A stretch of 64,000 nt of DNA, from assembly GCF_015709455.1 (NCBI RefSeq), contig NZ_JADNQW010000005.1, positions 2,906,501 to 2,970,500 of the forward strand, written 5' to 3'. The notes under the pieces are model-generated. The model worked only from the letters and a program-made list of their open reading frames with translations. It searched no databases and had not been told where the DNA came from. A program made the position numbers and the translations under genes. Below are positions 24,195 to 32,720 of the stretch, in pieces; position 1 is the stretch's first letter, and each line of letters opens with the position of its first letter. The DNA comes from Methylosinus sp. H3A (GTDB lineage Bacteria; Pseudomonadota; Alphaproteobacteria; Rhizobiales; Beijerinckiaceae).

Positions 24195-25364
24195 ATGGCT
24201 GCGACGATTCGAAACGCGTTCGACCCGGGCTTCGGCGTCTATGTACACTGGCCGTTCTGCCTGTCGAAGTGCCCCTATTGCGACTTCAACAGCCACGTCC
24301 GCAAGGGCGAGGTCGACGAAGATCGCTTCGTTGACGCCTTTCGCACGGAAATCGCCCATCGCGCCGCGCTTGCGCCGGGACGCGAGGTGCGCTCAGTGTT
24401 CTTCGGCGGCGGCACACCCTCGCTGATGCTTCCGTCCACGCTGGAGGCGATCCTCCGGGCGATCGCCGATCATTGGCCCATGGCCGCCGATGTCGAGGTC
24501 ACGCTCGAGGCCAATCCCACCAGCGTCGAGGCCTCGCGCTTCCGCAGCTTCAAGGCGGCCGGCGTCAATCGCGCCTCGCTCGGCGTGCAGGCGCTCAACG
24601 ACATAGAATTGCGCGCGCTCGGCCGCCAGCATTCGGTGGCGGAGGCGCTCGCCGCGCTCGATGTCGCCAATAAGATTTTCGAGCGCACCTCATTCGATCT
24701 CATCTACGCCCGTCCGCAGCAGACGCCGGCGGCCTGGCGCAAGGAGCTGGAGCTGGCGCTGGGGCGCGTGACGGAGCATGTCTCGCTCTATCAGCTCACC
24801 ATAGAGCCCGAGACGATGTTCGAGCGCATGGTCGACGCCGGCAAGCTCGATCTGCCCGATGTCGATACGCAGCGCGCGTTGTGGGACGTGACGCAAGAGG
24901 TTACGGCCCGCGCCGGCCTGCCGGCCTATGAGGTCTCCAACCACGCGCGGCCCGGCTCGGAATGCCGGCATAATCTCGTCTATTGGCGCTATGGCGAATA
25001 TGCCGGCGTCGGCCCCGGCGCGCATGGGCGGCTCATCACGCCGCGCGGCCGCCGCGCCCAGGCGACCGAGAAGCATCCGGAAATGTGGCTCACCTGCGTC
25101 GAGACGGAGGGACATGGCCTCGTCGAGGACGATCTGCTCTCCGCGGAGCAGGAGGGCGACGAGTTCCTTCTGATGGGCCTGCGCCTGCGCGAGGGCATAG
25201 ACCCGGCGCGCTTTTTCGCCCTCACCGGCAAGAAGCTGTCGCAGTCGCGCGTCGCCGAGCTCATCGGCGATGGGCTGGTCGAGCTGACGCGCGACAATCG
25301 CCTGCGCGTGAGCTCGGAAGGATTTCCCGTGCTCGATGCTGTGGTGGCCGATCTCGCCGCCTGA
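24195..25364 (+). CDS. hemW: Radical SAM haem chaperone HemW
   Basis: This 389-residue radical SAM protein of the coproporphyrinogen III oxidase-like group has the 4Fe-4S motif CLSKCPYC in VYVHWPFCLSKCPYCDFNSH, then FFGGGTPSL and LEANPTS. HemW proteins bind haem and deliver it to respiratory enzymes, and lack true oxygen-independent coproporphyrinogen oxidase activity. Translation may start at 24195 (chosen; about 12 residues before the Fe-S region, as usual) or at 24123. It follows rph-rdgB as in related genomes, separated by the OmpA-domain gene on the other strand. Confidence 0.9.
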   Translation: MAATIRNAFDPGFGVYVHWPFCLSKCPYCDFNSHVRKGEVDEDRFVDAFRTEIAHRAALAPGREVRSVFFGGGTPSLMLPSTLEAILRAIADHWPMAADVEVTLEANPTSVEASRFRSFKAAGVNRASLGVQALNDIELRALGRQHSVAEALAALDVANKIFERTSFDLIYARPQQTPAAWRKELELALGRVTEHVSLYQLTIEPETMFERMVDAGKLDLPDVDTQRALWDVTQEVTARAGLPAYEVSNHARPGSECRHNLVYWRYGEYAGVGPGAHGRLITPRGRRAQATEKHPEMWLTCVETEGHGLVEDDLLSAEQEGDEFLLMGLRLREGIDPARFFALTGKKLSQSRVAELIGDGLVELTRDNRLRVSSEGFPVLDAVVADLAA

Positions 25365-25376
25365 CCGGCCGCCGCT

Positions 25377-27893
25377 TCAGTAGAGCTTCACCAGCAGACT
25401 GCCGCCGAAGCTGCGCGGCTGATTGGTGAAGGCCATCGTCGCCGGCGTCGTCGCGGAGCCGGGCGACCAGCCGTTATTGTTGTTGGCGGCGTTGGTGTTG
25501 GTGGAGGTCGTCGAATTGGTGACCTCGCGGCGATCCAGCAGATTTTTCACCCAGAACGAAATGCTCCAGCGCTCGTCGTCGCTGCGCAGCCCGACGCCCG
25601 CGTTGAGCAGGGTGAAGGGCGCTTGCCAATAAGTATTGGTCGCGACCGGGCTGGTGAAGAGGATCTTGTCCGACCAGCTCGCATTGACATAGCCGAAAGC
25701 GGTGACCGGCTGTTTGCCCCATTCGCCCAATTCGGCGAAGGCGGCGCCGAGCGGATGCTCGTAATTCGCGCCTATGTTGAAAGCCCAGATCGGCAGATTC
25801 TCCCAGCGCGTGTTCGAGCGGGAGATGGTGAGCGGCGGCCTCACACCGTTGATATTGGTCGTCCAAATCCAGTCTGCCGGCGGCGCCGCGTCGGGATAGC
25901 TCACGTAGCGCGCTTCGGTGAAGGCGCCGGAGGCGTTGATCCACAGTCGCTCGATCGGATTCCAGCGCCCGTTGAATTCGACGCCCTTCAGCCGCACATG
26001 GGGGACGGAGCCGAGATAGGTCGAGCGGATGGGCGAGCCGGTCGCGTCGACGTAATCCGTGTCGGTCTGATTGGCTTGGAAATTATAGAGATCGTTCCAG
26101 TAGAAATTGATATTGGCGATGAGCTTGCCGTCGAACCAATTGGTCTTGGCGCCCAGCTCATAGTCCCAGGAGACTTCGCGCTTCGTCAGTATCGGCTGAA
26201 ACCCCTTGAAGGCGTTGGTCGAGTCGTAGATCGGAACGGCGAAATTGACGGCGGACGCCTTCTCGCCGCGCCCGACGAGTCCATAGACCAATATATTGTC
26301 GTTGTAGCGATAGGACGGATTGAAGATTCCGGTCAGCAGATTCGCGCCTTTCGACGTTCCACCCGTATCGAAGAATTGCTGCGTCGAGCTCGCTCCGCGC
26401 ACGGCGTTGGCCAATTGCTGCAAGGTGAAATTGCCGCTGAGATAGCCGGGCTGTATCCAGCCGAAATTCGATCCGCCCTTCACCTCATAGCCGTTGCGCA
26501 GACCAAATGTCAGCGCGAACTGCTCGTCGACATGATAGGTCGCCTGGCCATAGGCCGCTCCGTTGAGCGTCAGCGCCTTGCCGTTGGTGTGGTAGTCGAC
26601 GCCCCAGAGGAGCCCCTTGTCGGTCGTCGGCGTCCCGAACCATCGCGCGGCGTCCGAGCCATATTCCGTTTCGCTGTAGTTGAAGATTTTCTCATAGAGG
26701 CCGAAGAGTCCGACGCTCCATTCGAGCGGCTGATCCTTGGGCGAGGAGAGGCGAAACTCCTGCGAAAATTGATCGGTCCATTGATTGGTGTGGCTGTCGC
26801 TGATGTCGATCTCCTGATTGCCCGTATTATTGTAGGGCAAAAGTCGGAACTCGCCCCAGGCGGAAATCGAGGTGAACGTGTTCTCGCCGATCTGCCAGTT
26901 CAACTCGTTGGAGGCGGTGATCGTGCGCGAGCTCAGCGTGCCGAGATGGGTGTAATAGGGGCGATAGGGATCGAAGGTGATCACCGTGCGGCCGAGCCGT
27001 CTGAACAGCGTCGAGGAATAGGTCGACGCCACTGTGCCATTGGCGAAAATCTGCAGCGAGTTGGAGAAGGGGCCGTTATTGTTATTGTTGTATTCGGCGG
27101 AGCGCGTGTAGCTGAAAATGAGCCGGTCGGTCACATTGTCGCCGACGTAATATAATTGCCCGCGCGCGCCCCAGCGATTGGCGTTGGAAATGCCCGCGCC
27201 CGTCACTTGGTCTTTCACGAAGCCATTGTCTTTGTCGTAGAAGAAGGTGACGCGATAGGCGAGCGCCTCGTCGATGATCGGCCCCGTCACATTCAGCTTC
27301 TCGATGAGATGCGTGTGATTGCCGAATGAGGTTTCGAATGTCGCCTTACGCTCGAAGCTGGGGAGCTGCGTGCGCACGATGATGTTGCCGACGGCGGTGT
27401 TCTTGCCGCCGGCGGTTCCCTGAGGTCCGAGGCCGAGCTCGAAATTCTCGATCTCGACGAAATCCGACCATTGGAAGCCGACCGCTTTCCAGAACACATT
27501 GTCGACGATGAAGCCGGTGTCGTTCTCCGAGCCATTGCCCGTGCCGGCGCCCTGGCCCACGCCGCGAATGGCCGGGCGCGACGTCTGTGGATTGCCGACA
27601 TTGGGTCGATAGTTCGGGACGAGCTGCGAGAAATCCGACAGGCGCTCCAAATGCTCGACCTGCGCCTTCTGGCCGGTGACCAGATCGCCGGAGCGCGGCG
27701 TCTTGACGAGAACCTTCTCCTCCTGGCGCGTGAGGCCGGCGTCATTGACCTCGGCGCCGACTTTCACATCGGCGATCTGCGCATTCTCCTGGGCGAGCGC
27801 GGCCTCCTCGGAGGCGGAAGCTGCGAGAAACAGAGCCAGAACGATTTTCGAAACCTCGCCAGATCGGCTCGACCCACGATGCAGGAGATCCAT
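25377..27893 (-). CDS. TonB-dependent receptor (second copy, unrelated type)
   Basis: This 838-residue outer-membrane receptor has a signal region (KIVLALFLAASASEEAALAQ) and a plug with SRPAIRGVGQGAGTGNGSEN, FIVDNVFWKAVGFQWSDFVEIEN (quoted in part) and GGKNTAVGNIIVRT. A large barrel rich in Asn and aromatic residues ends RSFGGSLLVKLY. It is not closely similar to the receptor at 7721-10006 and has no transport partners around it. The class is usually an iron-complex or hydrophobic-ligand receptor; the ligand is unknown. It converges with hemW, whose stop lies 12 bases away. Confidence 0.85.
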   Translation of the reverse strand: MDLLHRGSSRSGEVSKIVLALFLAASASEEAALAQENAQIADVKVGAEVNDAGLTRQEEKVLVKTPRSGDLVTGQKAQVEHLERLSDFSQLVPNYRPNVGNPQTSRPAIRGVGQGAGTGNGSENDTGFIVDNVFWKAVGFQWSDFVEIENFELGLGPQGTAGGKNTAVGNIIVRTQLPSFERKATFETSFGNHTHLIEKLNVTGPIIDEALAYRVTFFYDKDNGFVKDQVTGAGISNANRWGARGQLYYVGDNVTDRLIFSYTRSAEYNNNNNGPFSNSLQIFANGTVASTYSSTLFRRLGRTVITFDPYRPYYTHLGTLSSRTITASNELNWQIGENTFTSISAWGEFRLLPYNNTGNQEIDISDSHTNQWTDQFSQEFRLSSPKDQPLEWSVGLFGLYEKIFNYSETEYGSDAARWFGTPTTDKGLLWGVDYHTNGKALTLNGAAYGQATYHVDEQFALTFGLRNGYEVKGGSNFGWIQPGYLSGNFTLQQLANAVRGASSTQQFFDTGGTSKGANLLTGIFNPSYRYNDNILVYGLVGRGEKASAVNFAVPIYDSTNAFKGFQPILTKREVSWDYELGAKTNWFDGKLIANINFYWNDLYNFQANQTDTDYVDATGSPIRSTYLGSVPHVRLKGVEFNGRWNPIERLWINASGAFTEARYVSYPDAAPPADWIWTTNINGVRPPLTISRSNTRWENLPIWAFNIGANYEHPLGAAFAELGEWGKQPVTAFGYVNASWSDKILFTSPVATNTYWQAPFTLLNAGVGLRSDDERWSISFWVKNLLDRREVTNSTTSTNTNAANNNNGWSPGSATTPATMAFTNQPRSFGGSLLVKLY

Positions 27894-27906
27894 GATTGCG
27901 CCTCTA

Positions 27907-27923
27907 ACATACTATTAATATGT
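27907..27923. promoter_or_regulatory. AT-rich inverted repeat upstream of the second TonB receptor
   Basis: ACATA (27907-27911) and TATGT (27919-27923) flank a 7-base centre, in an island much more AT-rich than its surroundings, 14-30 bases upstream of the receptor start. It could be an operator for an iron regulator, or simply the promoter. Confidence 0.3.
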
Positions 27924-28022
27924 AAATGTATCGCGCAGCTCCGCAGGGGCTGGCGATTTTCCCTAATATAATTCCCCTAATAGCGCAGGCTTGGCAATCA
28001 GAAATCGAGCTGTGGAATATAC

Positions 28023-28811
28023 TTATGTGAAAGCGCCAGGCGGCCAGGGCAGCTCGCCCTCGCCGCGATGGAGCGCCTCCGCGCGCGGTGTGAAGGCGCC
28101 GTCCGCCTCGTGCAGCACGAGCGGCGGGAGCAGCGACAGCGGCCCCTTGGAGCCTTTGACGCCGCGCAGCAGAATGCGCGTCGCCGCTTCGCCCGCATGG
28201 GCCGCCACGGGCAATAGGCCGATTGCGCCGAGGCGCCCGCCGATGCAGGCGAGGCACTCCTGCAAGGCGTCGGCGCGATGGATCATCACAAAGACCCCGC
28301 CGGGGCGCAGCAGGGCGAGACTGGCGCGCAGCCAAGGCTCGAGTCCGCCGGCGCTCACATGAGCGAGGGCGCGACGCGGATCGGGCGAGACGCGTGTGCG
28401 CGTGGGCGAAAGATAGGGCGGGTTGGTGAGAAGAACCTCGGCGCTCTCGTTCTCGAGCCCGCTCGTCCGGCGCGCCTCGATGGAGAGGAGATCGGCCTCG
28501 TGGACGCGGGCGCGCGCCGCGAGGCCGTTCTCCGCGATATTCTCGCGGGCCAGCGCGCAAGTCTCCGAATCGATCTCGACGAGGCCGAGCGTGGCGGCGG
28601 GCGCGCGCAACGCCGCGGCGAGGCCGACGGCTCCGGTTCCCGCGCCGATGTCGAGGATGAGCCCGCGCGTCTGCGCCGGCGTCGCCGCCGCGAGAAGAAC
28701 GGCGTCGGTTCCGGCCCGGTGGCCGCGCGGCATTTGGCGCAGACGCAAGCGTCCGCCGAGAAAGGCGGCGGCCTCCGACCGTTTCTCCTTTGTGTTCGGG
28801 GGAACGTTCAT
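28023..28811 (-). CDS. tRNA1(Val) N6-adenine methyltransferase-like protein
   Basis: This is a class I SAM-dependent methyltransferase of about 262 residues. The N-terminal LGGRLRLRQMPRGHRAGTDAVLLAAA is the TrmN6-type start (quoted in part). ILDIGAGTGAVGLAAA binds SAM, and the catalytic NPPY motif is in LLTNPPYLSPTRTR. TrmN6 methylates adenine 37 of tRNA-Val. The close relationship with PrmC and RsmC enzymes means the exact substrate is not certain. The ATG at 28811 is preferred to one 12 codons upstream because homology starts after it. It sits next to ispB, as often seen in alphaproteobacteria. Confidence 0.82.
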   Translation of the reverse strand: MNVPPNTKEKRSEAAAFLGGRLRLRQMPRGHRAGTDAVLLAAATPAQTRGLILDIGAGTGAVGLAAALRAPAATLGLVEIDSETCALARENIAENGLAARARVHEADLLSIEARRTSGLENESAEVLLTNPPYLSPTRTRVSPDPRRALAHVSAGGLEPWLRASLALLRPGGVFVMIHRADALQECLACIGGRLGAIGLLPVAAHAGEAATRILLRGVKGSKGPLSLLPPLVLHEADGAFTPRAEALHRGEGELPWPPGAFT

Positions 28812-28868
28812 GCGCGGGAAACGTTCATCGCACTGAAAAAATGTCACAGCTTCTCACGTCGTGCAAGC

Positions 28869-28900
28869 TCTCGCATCGAGCGCGAGTTCTCGCATCGAGC
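28869..28900. repeat. Two 13-bp direct repeats upstream of the YARHG gene
   Basis: TCTCGCATCGAGC occurs at 28869-28881 and again at 28888-28900, a 19-base period (just under two helical turns). They lie in the spacer between divergent genes and could bind a regulator. Confidence 0.45.
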
Positions 28901-28944
28901 AATCAGCTTCCGCTCTTTTGGAAACGGCCTGAAACGGATCGGGT

Positions 28945-28969
28945 CACGCGACCGTAGCTCGGTCGCGTG
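28945..28969. other. Perfect hairpin in the leader of the YARHG gene
   Basis: CACGCGACCG (28945-28954), loop TAGCT, CGGTCGCGTG (28960-28969): a 10-bp stem ending 20 bases before the start codon. It may be an operator or an RNA structure in the 5' leader. Confidence 0.5.
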
Positions 28970-28989
28970 GTCGTCGAGGAGGAAATGCG

Positions 28990-29277
28990 ATGAAATCGAT
29001 GAACGCCATGATCCGTATTCTCGCCGCAGGGGCGATCTTGTCGGCCTTTGCCGAAATCGGCGCGCCGGCGCCGGCGCTCGCGCAATCGGGCGCTTTCTGC
29101 GACCAGCTCTGGCGGGAACGCAACGCCATCTATGCGCGCGCCGGGCATTGCTTCAGGACCACGCGCGGGCGCTCGGTTTTCGGCGGGGGCTGCTTTCCGC
29201 CCTATGGCCAGCTGGGCGGCGCCGAAGCCCGACGGGTTCGGCAGCTCCAGTCCTTGGAGCGCCGGAACGGATGCTGA
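28990..29277 (+). CDS. Small exported YARHG-type protein
   Basis: This 95-residue protein has a signal peptide (IRILAAGAILSAFAEIGAPAPALAQ, cleaved near residue 32). The mature part CDQLWRERNAIYARAGHCF closely follows the YARHG domain pattern (a conserved RNxIYARxGxxF core), here with three or four cysteines that could form disulfides. YARHG proteins are extracellular and of unknown function. A strong GAGGAGG site precedes the ATG. It stands alone between the methyltransferase and ispB, with repeats and a hairpin upstream that suggest regulation. Confidence 0.72.
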   Translation: MKSMNAMIRILAAGAILSAFAEIGAPAPALAQSGAFCDQLWRERNAIYARAGHCFRTTRGRSVFGGGCFPPYGQLGGAEARRVRQLQSLERRNGC

Positions 29278-29407
29278 ATTCTCACGCAGAACAGCGTCGG
29301 ATCGGCCAGGGGAGGGCTCGCCGGGGCGCGCGCTCCCCTGGCTTGCCGCGCGCGCTCCGAAGCCTTAAGTTCGCCCCAGCATTCCAAGACAAGCCAAAGG
29401 GGTCTAC

Positions 29408-30424
29408 GTGGGCATCGTCATACCGCTGGAGGAAAAGGAAAAGAAGTCCGCCGGCCTCGATAATCTGCTTTCGCTGATCGGCCCCGATCTACAGCGCGTC
29501 AACCAGCTGATCCTGCAGCGCACGGGCTCTGACGTGACGACGATCCCCGAGGTCGCCAACCACCTCATCTCGGCGGGCGGCAAGCGCCTTCGCCCGATGC
29601 TCGTGCTCGCCACCGCCGGAATGTGCGGCTATCAGGGCGACGGCCACATCAAATTCGCCGCCGGCATCGAATTCATGCACACCGCCACTCTGCTGCACGA
29701 CGATGTGGTGGACGAGAGCGACATGCGCCGCGGCAAGATCGCCGCGCGCATGCTGTGGGGCAATGAGACCTGCGTGCTGGTCGGCGATTTTCTGCTCGGC
29801 CACGCCTTCAAGATGATGGTCGAGCCCGGCGTGCTCTCCTGCCTCTCCGTCGTCTCGACAGCGGCCGCCGTCATCGCCGAGGGCGAGATTCTCCAGCTCA
29901 ACGCCGCCAAGGACACGCAGACGACCGAAGACGCCTATATGGCCGTCATCCGCTCCAAGACGGCGGAGCTGTTCGCCGCTGCGGCCGAGGTTGGCCCCAT
30001 GCTCGCCGGCCGCTCCAAGGCGGACGAGGCCGCCTGCCGCAGCTATGGCATGAATCTCGGCGTCGCCTTCCAGCTTATCGACGACGCGCTCGATTATGGT
30101 GGACAATCGTCCAAGCTCGGCAAGAATGTCGGCGATGATTTCCGCGAGGGCAAGATCACGCTGCCCGTCGTGCTCGCCTTCCGTCGCGGCAGCGAGACGG
30201 AGCGCGAGTTCTGGCGGCGCACGCTGGAGAAGGGCGAGATAAACGACGGCGACGTCGAGGCCGCCTGCGCGCTGATGAAGAAGCACGAGGCGATCAAGGA
30301 CACGGTCGAGCGCGCGAGCCATTATGGCGCCATCGCGCGCGACGCGCTGGAGATTTTCCCCGCTTCGCCGTGGAAGTCGGCGCTGCTCGAGGTCGTCGAT
30401 TTCTGCGTCGAGCGCGCTTACTGA
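29408..30424 (+). CDS. ispB: Polyprenyl diphosphate synthase (octaprenyl/decaprenyl type)
   Basis: This 338-residue trans-prenyltransferase extends farnesyl diphosphate with isopentenyl diphosphate to make the ubiquinone side chain. GGKRLRPMLV is the substrate-binding start, LLHDDVVDESDMRRG is the first Asp-rich motif and QLIDDALDYGG the second. The translation start is GTG at 29408. Chain length (C40 or C50) cannot be fixed by eye; Hyphomicrobiales usually make Q-10. Confidence 0.92.
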   Translation: MGIVIPLEEKEKKSAGLDNLLSLIGPDLQRVNQLILQRTGSDVTTIPEVANHLISAGGKRLRPMLVLATAGMCGYQGDGHIKFAAGIEFMHTATLLHDDVVDESDMRRGKIAARMLWGNETCVLVGDFLLGHAFKMMVEPGVLSCLSVVSTAAAVIAEGEILQLNAAKDTQTTEDAYMAVIRSKTAELFAAAAEVGPMLAGRSKADEAACRSYGMNLGVAFQLIDDALDYGGQSSKLGKNVGDDFREGKITLPVVLAFRRGSETEREFWRRTLEKGEINDGDVEAACALMKKHEAIKDTVERASHYGAIARDALEIFPASPWKSALLEVVDFCVERAY

Positions 30425-30431
30425 CGCGAAA

Positions 30432-30462
30432 ACGCCCCGCAGGCGTCGAGCCGGCGGGGCGT
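30432..30462 (-). terminator. Terminator between ispB and the Spy-like gene
   Basis: ACGCCCCGC (30432-30440) pairs with GCGGGGCGT (30454-30462). On the minus strand the stem is followed by TTTTCG, so it most likely ends the Spy-like transcript and may serve both convergent genes. Confidence 0.65.
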
Positions 30463-30486
30463 GAGGACTTACGGTTTCTAAAAGCG

Positions 30487-30990
30487 TCAGTCGTGCTCGG
30501 GACCGTCATGCGGGCCGCCGAACTCATGCCCGTGATGCGGGCCCTTGGCGATCGTATGCAGCAGCACGGCGAAGCGGCGCTTCTGCGCATCGTCGAGGCT
30601 GTCGAAGAGCGGCTTGGCGGCCTCGGCGAGCTTCTCCGTCTCGGCGGCTTTCGCGGCGAGCGCCTTCGAGCGCAGCTGCAGGCCTTCGATCACGCTGCGA
30701 TGCTCGTGGATTTCCTTGATCTTGTCCTTGGCCTCGGCGAAGCGCGCGGCGCGCGCCTTGGCGATGTCGCGCAGCGAGGTCTCGACCGCCGGCCAGTTCT
30801 TCTCCTGGGCGGGGGTGAGCTTCAAACCGGCCTTCAGCGCGGCGATCTTGGCGTCGGTGAAGGCGGCGTGATCCTCCGCCGAGAATTGGTGATGATGATG
30901 CTCGCCGGGAGCCGGCTCAGCAAAGACTCCGGCCGAGAGCGGAAGGGTGAGAGCGACCGCGGCGGCGGCGGCGAGGAGATGTTTCTTCAT
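30487..30990 (-). CDS. Spy/CpxP-like periplasmic protein (LTxxQ motif, His-rich ends)
   Basis: This 167-residue exported protein has a signal peptide MKKHLLAAAAAVALTLPLSA and an all-helical mature part. The LTPAQ motif (LKLTPAQEKNWPAVE) is the signature of the Spy/CpxP/ZraP group of periplasmic chaperones. Histidine clusters lie at both ends (EHHHHQF; GPHHGHEFGGPHDGPEHD), which suggests metal binding as in ZraP. It may protect envelope proteins during metal or envelope stress. It is convergent with ispB, and its own regulator is not nearby. Confidence 0.78.
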   Translation of the reverse strand: MKKHLLAAAAAVALTLPLSAGVFAEPAPGEHHHHQFSAEDHAAFTDAKIAALKAGLKLTPAQEKNWPAVETSLRDIAKARAARFAEAKDKIKEIHEHRSVIEGLQLRSKALAAKAAETEKLAEAAKPLFDSLDDAQKRRFAVLLHTIAKGPHHGHEFGGPHDGPEHD

Positions 30991-31151
30991 GAGCGTTCAC
31001 CTGGGGGGAATGGGTGGACTTGACGCTCTCAGAATTCGTTCGCGAGCGCCGAAAAGCAACTTAATGTTTGGTAATGTCCCGCTTCAGAAATCTTTCGTTT
31101 ACATAAGCTTTTACGTATCCGGCCGGATAGTGGGACGTGAGGAGTAAAAGA

Positions 31152-32138
31152 GTGAGCGCTTTCACCGCCATACGTATCGACAAGGACGAGGCCGGCTATC
31201 GCGCAGCCTATGCCGAGCTGGGCGAGAACGAATTGATGGAGGGCGACGTCGACGTCGAAGTGTCGCATAGCACCGTCAATTACAAGGATGGGCTCGCCGT
31301 GACCGGCAAAGCGCCGGTCGTGCGGCGCTTCCCGATGATTCCGGGCGTCGACTTCGCCGGCGTGGTCACGCGCTCCAGTCATCCGAATTTCCGCCCCGGC
31401 GAGCAGGTGATCGCCGGCGGCTGCGGGCTCGGCGAGCAGCATTACGGCGGCTTCGCGCAGCGCGCGCGCGTCAGCGGCGACTGGCTGGTCCATTTGCCGC
31501 AGGGGCTGACGCCGGCGCAGGCGATGGCGATCGGCAGCGCCGGCTATACTGCCATGCTCTGCGTGCTGGCGCTGGAGGGCCGAGGCCTCGAGCCCTCGCG
31601 CGGGCCCGTGGTGGTGACGGGCGCCGCAGGGGGGGTCGGCTCTGTGACGGTGGCGCTGCTGGCGGCGCTCGGCTGGCGCGTCGTCGCCTCCACTGGACGT
31701 CCCGAGGAGGAAGCCTATCTCAAAGACCTGGGCGCGGCGGAGATCGTCGATCGCGCCGAGCTCTCCATTCCCGGCAAGCCGCTGCAGAAGCAGCGTTTCG
31801 CCGGCGGCGTCGACACGGTGGGCTCGGTGACGCTCGCCAATGTTCTGGCGCAGACGGCGATCGACGGCGTCGTCGCGGCCTGCGGCAATGCGCAGGGAAT
31901 GGAGCTGCCGACCACGGTCGCGCCCTTCATTCTGCGCGGGGTCTCGCTCATCGGCGTGGAGAGCGTGCGGCCAAATCTGCCGCTGCGGCGCACCGGCTGG
32001 GAGCGTCTGGCGCGCGATCTCGACAAGGGGATTCTCGCGCGCATGACGGAGACGGCGCCTTTCGCGCAGGCGCTCGAGCGCGCGCGATCGATCGTCGCCG
32101 GCAAGATCAGAGGCCGGTTGGTGATCGAGATCGGTTGA
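31152..32138 (+). CDS. acuI: Acrylyl-CoA reductase (AcuI/YhdH family)
   Basis: This 328-residue zinc-free medium-chain quinone oxidoreductase-type enzyme reduces acryloyl-CoA to propionyl-CoA with NADPH. STVNYKDGLAVTGKAPVVRRFPMIPGVDFAG is the typical start (quoted in separate short motifs: VNYKDGL, PGVDFAG), and VTGAAGGVGSVTVALL binds the cofactor. The GTG at 31152 has GGAG 8 bases upstream. It detoxifies acryloyl-CoA or serves propionyl-CoA assimilation. It is followed by a long hairpin and a GreA/GreB-type gene. Confidence 0.9.
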   Translation: MSAFTAIRIDKDEAGYRAAYAELGENELMEGDVDVEVSHSTVNYKDGLAVTGKAPVVRRFPMIPGVDFAGVVTRSSHPNFRPGEQVIAGGCGLGEQHYGGFAQRARVSGDWLVHLPQGLTPAQAMAIGSAGYTAMLCVLALEGRGLEPSRGPVVVTGAAGGVGSVTVALLAALGWRVVASTGRPEEEAYLKDLGAAEIVDRAELSIPGKPLQKQRFAGGVDTVGSVTLANVLAQTAIDGVVAACGNAQGMELPTTVAPFILRGVSLIGVESVRPNLPLRRTGWERLARDLDKGILARMTETAPFAQALERARSIVAGKIRGRLVIEIG

Positions 32139-32140
32139 CG

Positions 32141-32183
32141 CGCCTGTCTCGCGGACGTTCGATGAACGCTCGCGAGACAGGCG
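32141..32183 (+). terminator. Hairpin after acuI
   Basis: CGCCTGTCTCGCG (32141-32153) pairs perfectly over 13 bp with 32171-32183 around a 17-base loop, 2 bases after the acuI stop. No T-run follows, so termination is possible but not certain. Confidence 0.5.
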
Positions 32184-32214
32184 ATTCTCGAGGCGGCGGA
32201 CAGGACGTGAGCAA

Positions 32215-32682
32215 ATGAGCAGCGCCTTCACCAAAGAACAGGACGACGACGAGCTCCGCGAAGAGCTGCCCGATCGTCCGGTCAGCCCGCATCGCAATCT
32301 CGTCACGCCGGAGGGCTTCGCGCAGATCGAGGCCGAGCTCGGGCGGCTCCATTCGGAGCTCGACGCCGCGCAGGCGAAGGACGACAAGCGCGCCGTGGCG
32401 CGGGCGGCGCGCGATCTGCGCTATTGGACGGCGCGGCGCGCGAGCGCGGAGATCGTGCGGGCGATCGCCGACCATGAGCAGGCGCGCTTCGGCCATCGCA
32501 TCGTCATCGAGGACGAGACCGGCAAGCGTCAGAGCTTTCGTCTGGTGGGGGAGGACGAGGCCGATCCCGCAAAGGGGCTCATTCCCTATGTCGCGCCGCT
32601 GGCGAAGGCGCTGCTCGGCAAGAGCGTTGGCGATGTCGTCGAGGCGATCCATCACAGCGCCAGGATCGTCGAGATCGCCTGA
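32215..32682 (+). CDS. GreA/GreB-family transcript cleavage factor
   Basis: This 155-residue protein has an N-terminal coiled-coil region (NLVTPEGFAQIEAELGRLHSEL, charged pairs through about residue 80) and a C-terminal FKBP-like domain (RIVIEDETGKRQSFRLVGEDEADPAKG, quoted in part; LIPYVAPLAKALLGKSVGD). Gre factors enter the RNA polymerase secondary channel and rescue backtracked complexes. The coiled-coil tip normally has two acidic residues (here in or near the KDDKRAVARAARDLRYW region). It is more like GreB-type paralogues than the housekeeping GreA, and no RNA polymerase genes are adjacent. Confidence 0.82.
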   Translation: MSSAFTKEQDDDELREELPDRPVSPHRNLVTPEGFAQIEAELGRLHSELDAAQAKDDKRAVARAARDLRYWTARRASAEIVRAIADHEQARFGHRIVIEDETGKRQSFRLVGEDEADPAKGLIPYVAPLAKALLGKSVGDVVEAIHHSARIVEIA

Positions 32683-32687
32683 GGAGG

Positions 32688-32710
32688 AACCGCGCGTCGA
32701 CCGCGCGGTT
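32688..32710. terminator. Hairpin between convergent GreB-like and ParA-like genes
   Basis: AACCGCGCG (32688-32696), loop TCGAC, CGCGCGGTT (32702-32710). The stem sits between two convergent stop codons; there is no T-run on the plus strand. Confidence 0.5.
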
Positions 32711-32720
32711 CGTCATGTCG

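Noticed and set aside
24195..25364. True oxygen-independent coproporphyrinogen III oxidase (HemN)
   Set aside because: The length of about 390 residues and the genome position after rph-rdgB match HemW; HemN is about 450 residues with additional N-terminal sequence.
28869..28900. CRISPR-like repeat
   Set aside because: Only two 13-base copies with a 6-base gap; no array and no cas gene.
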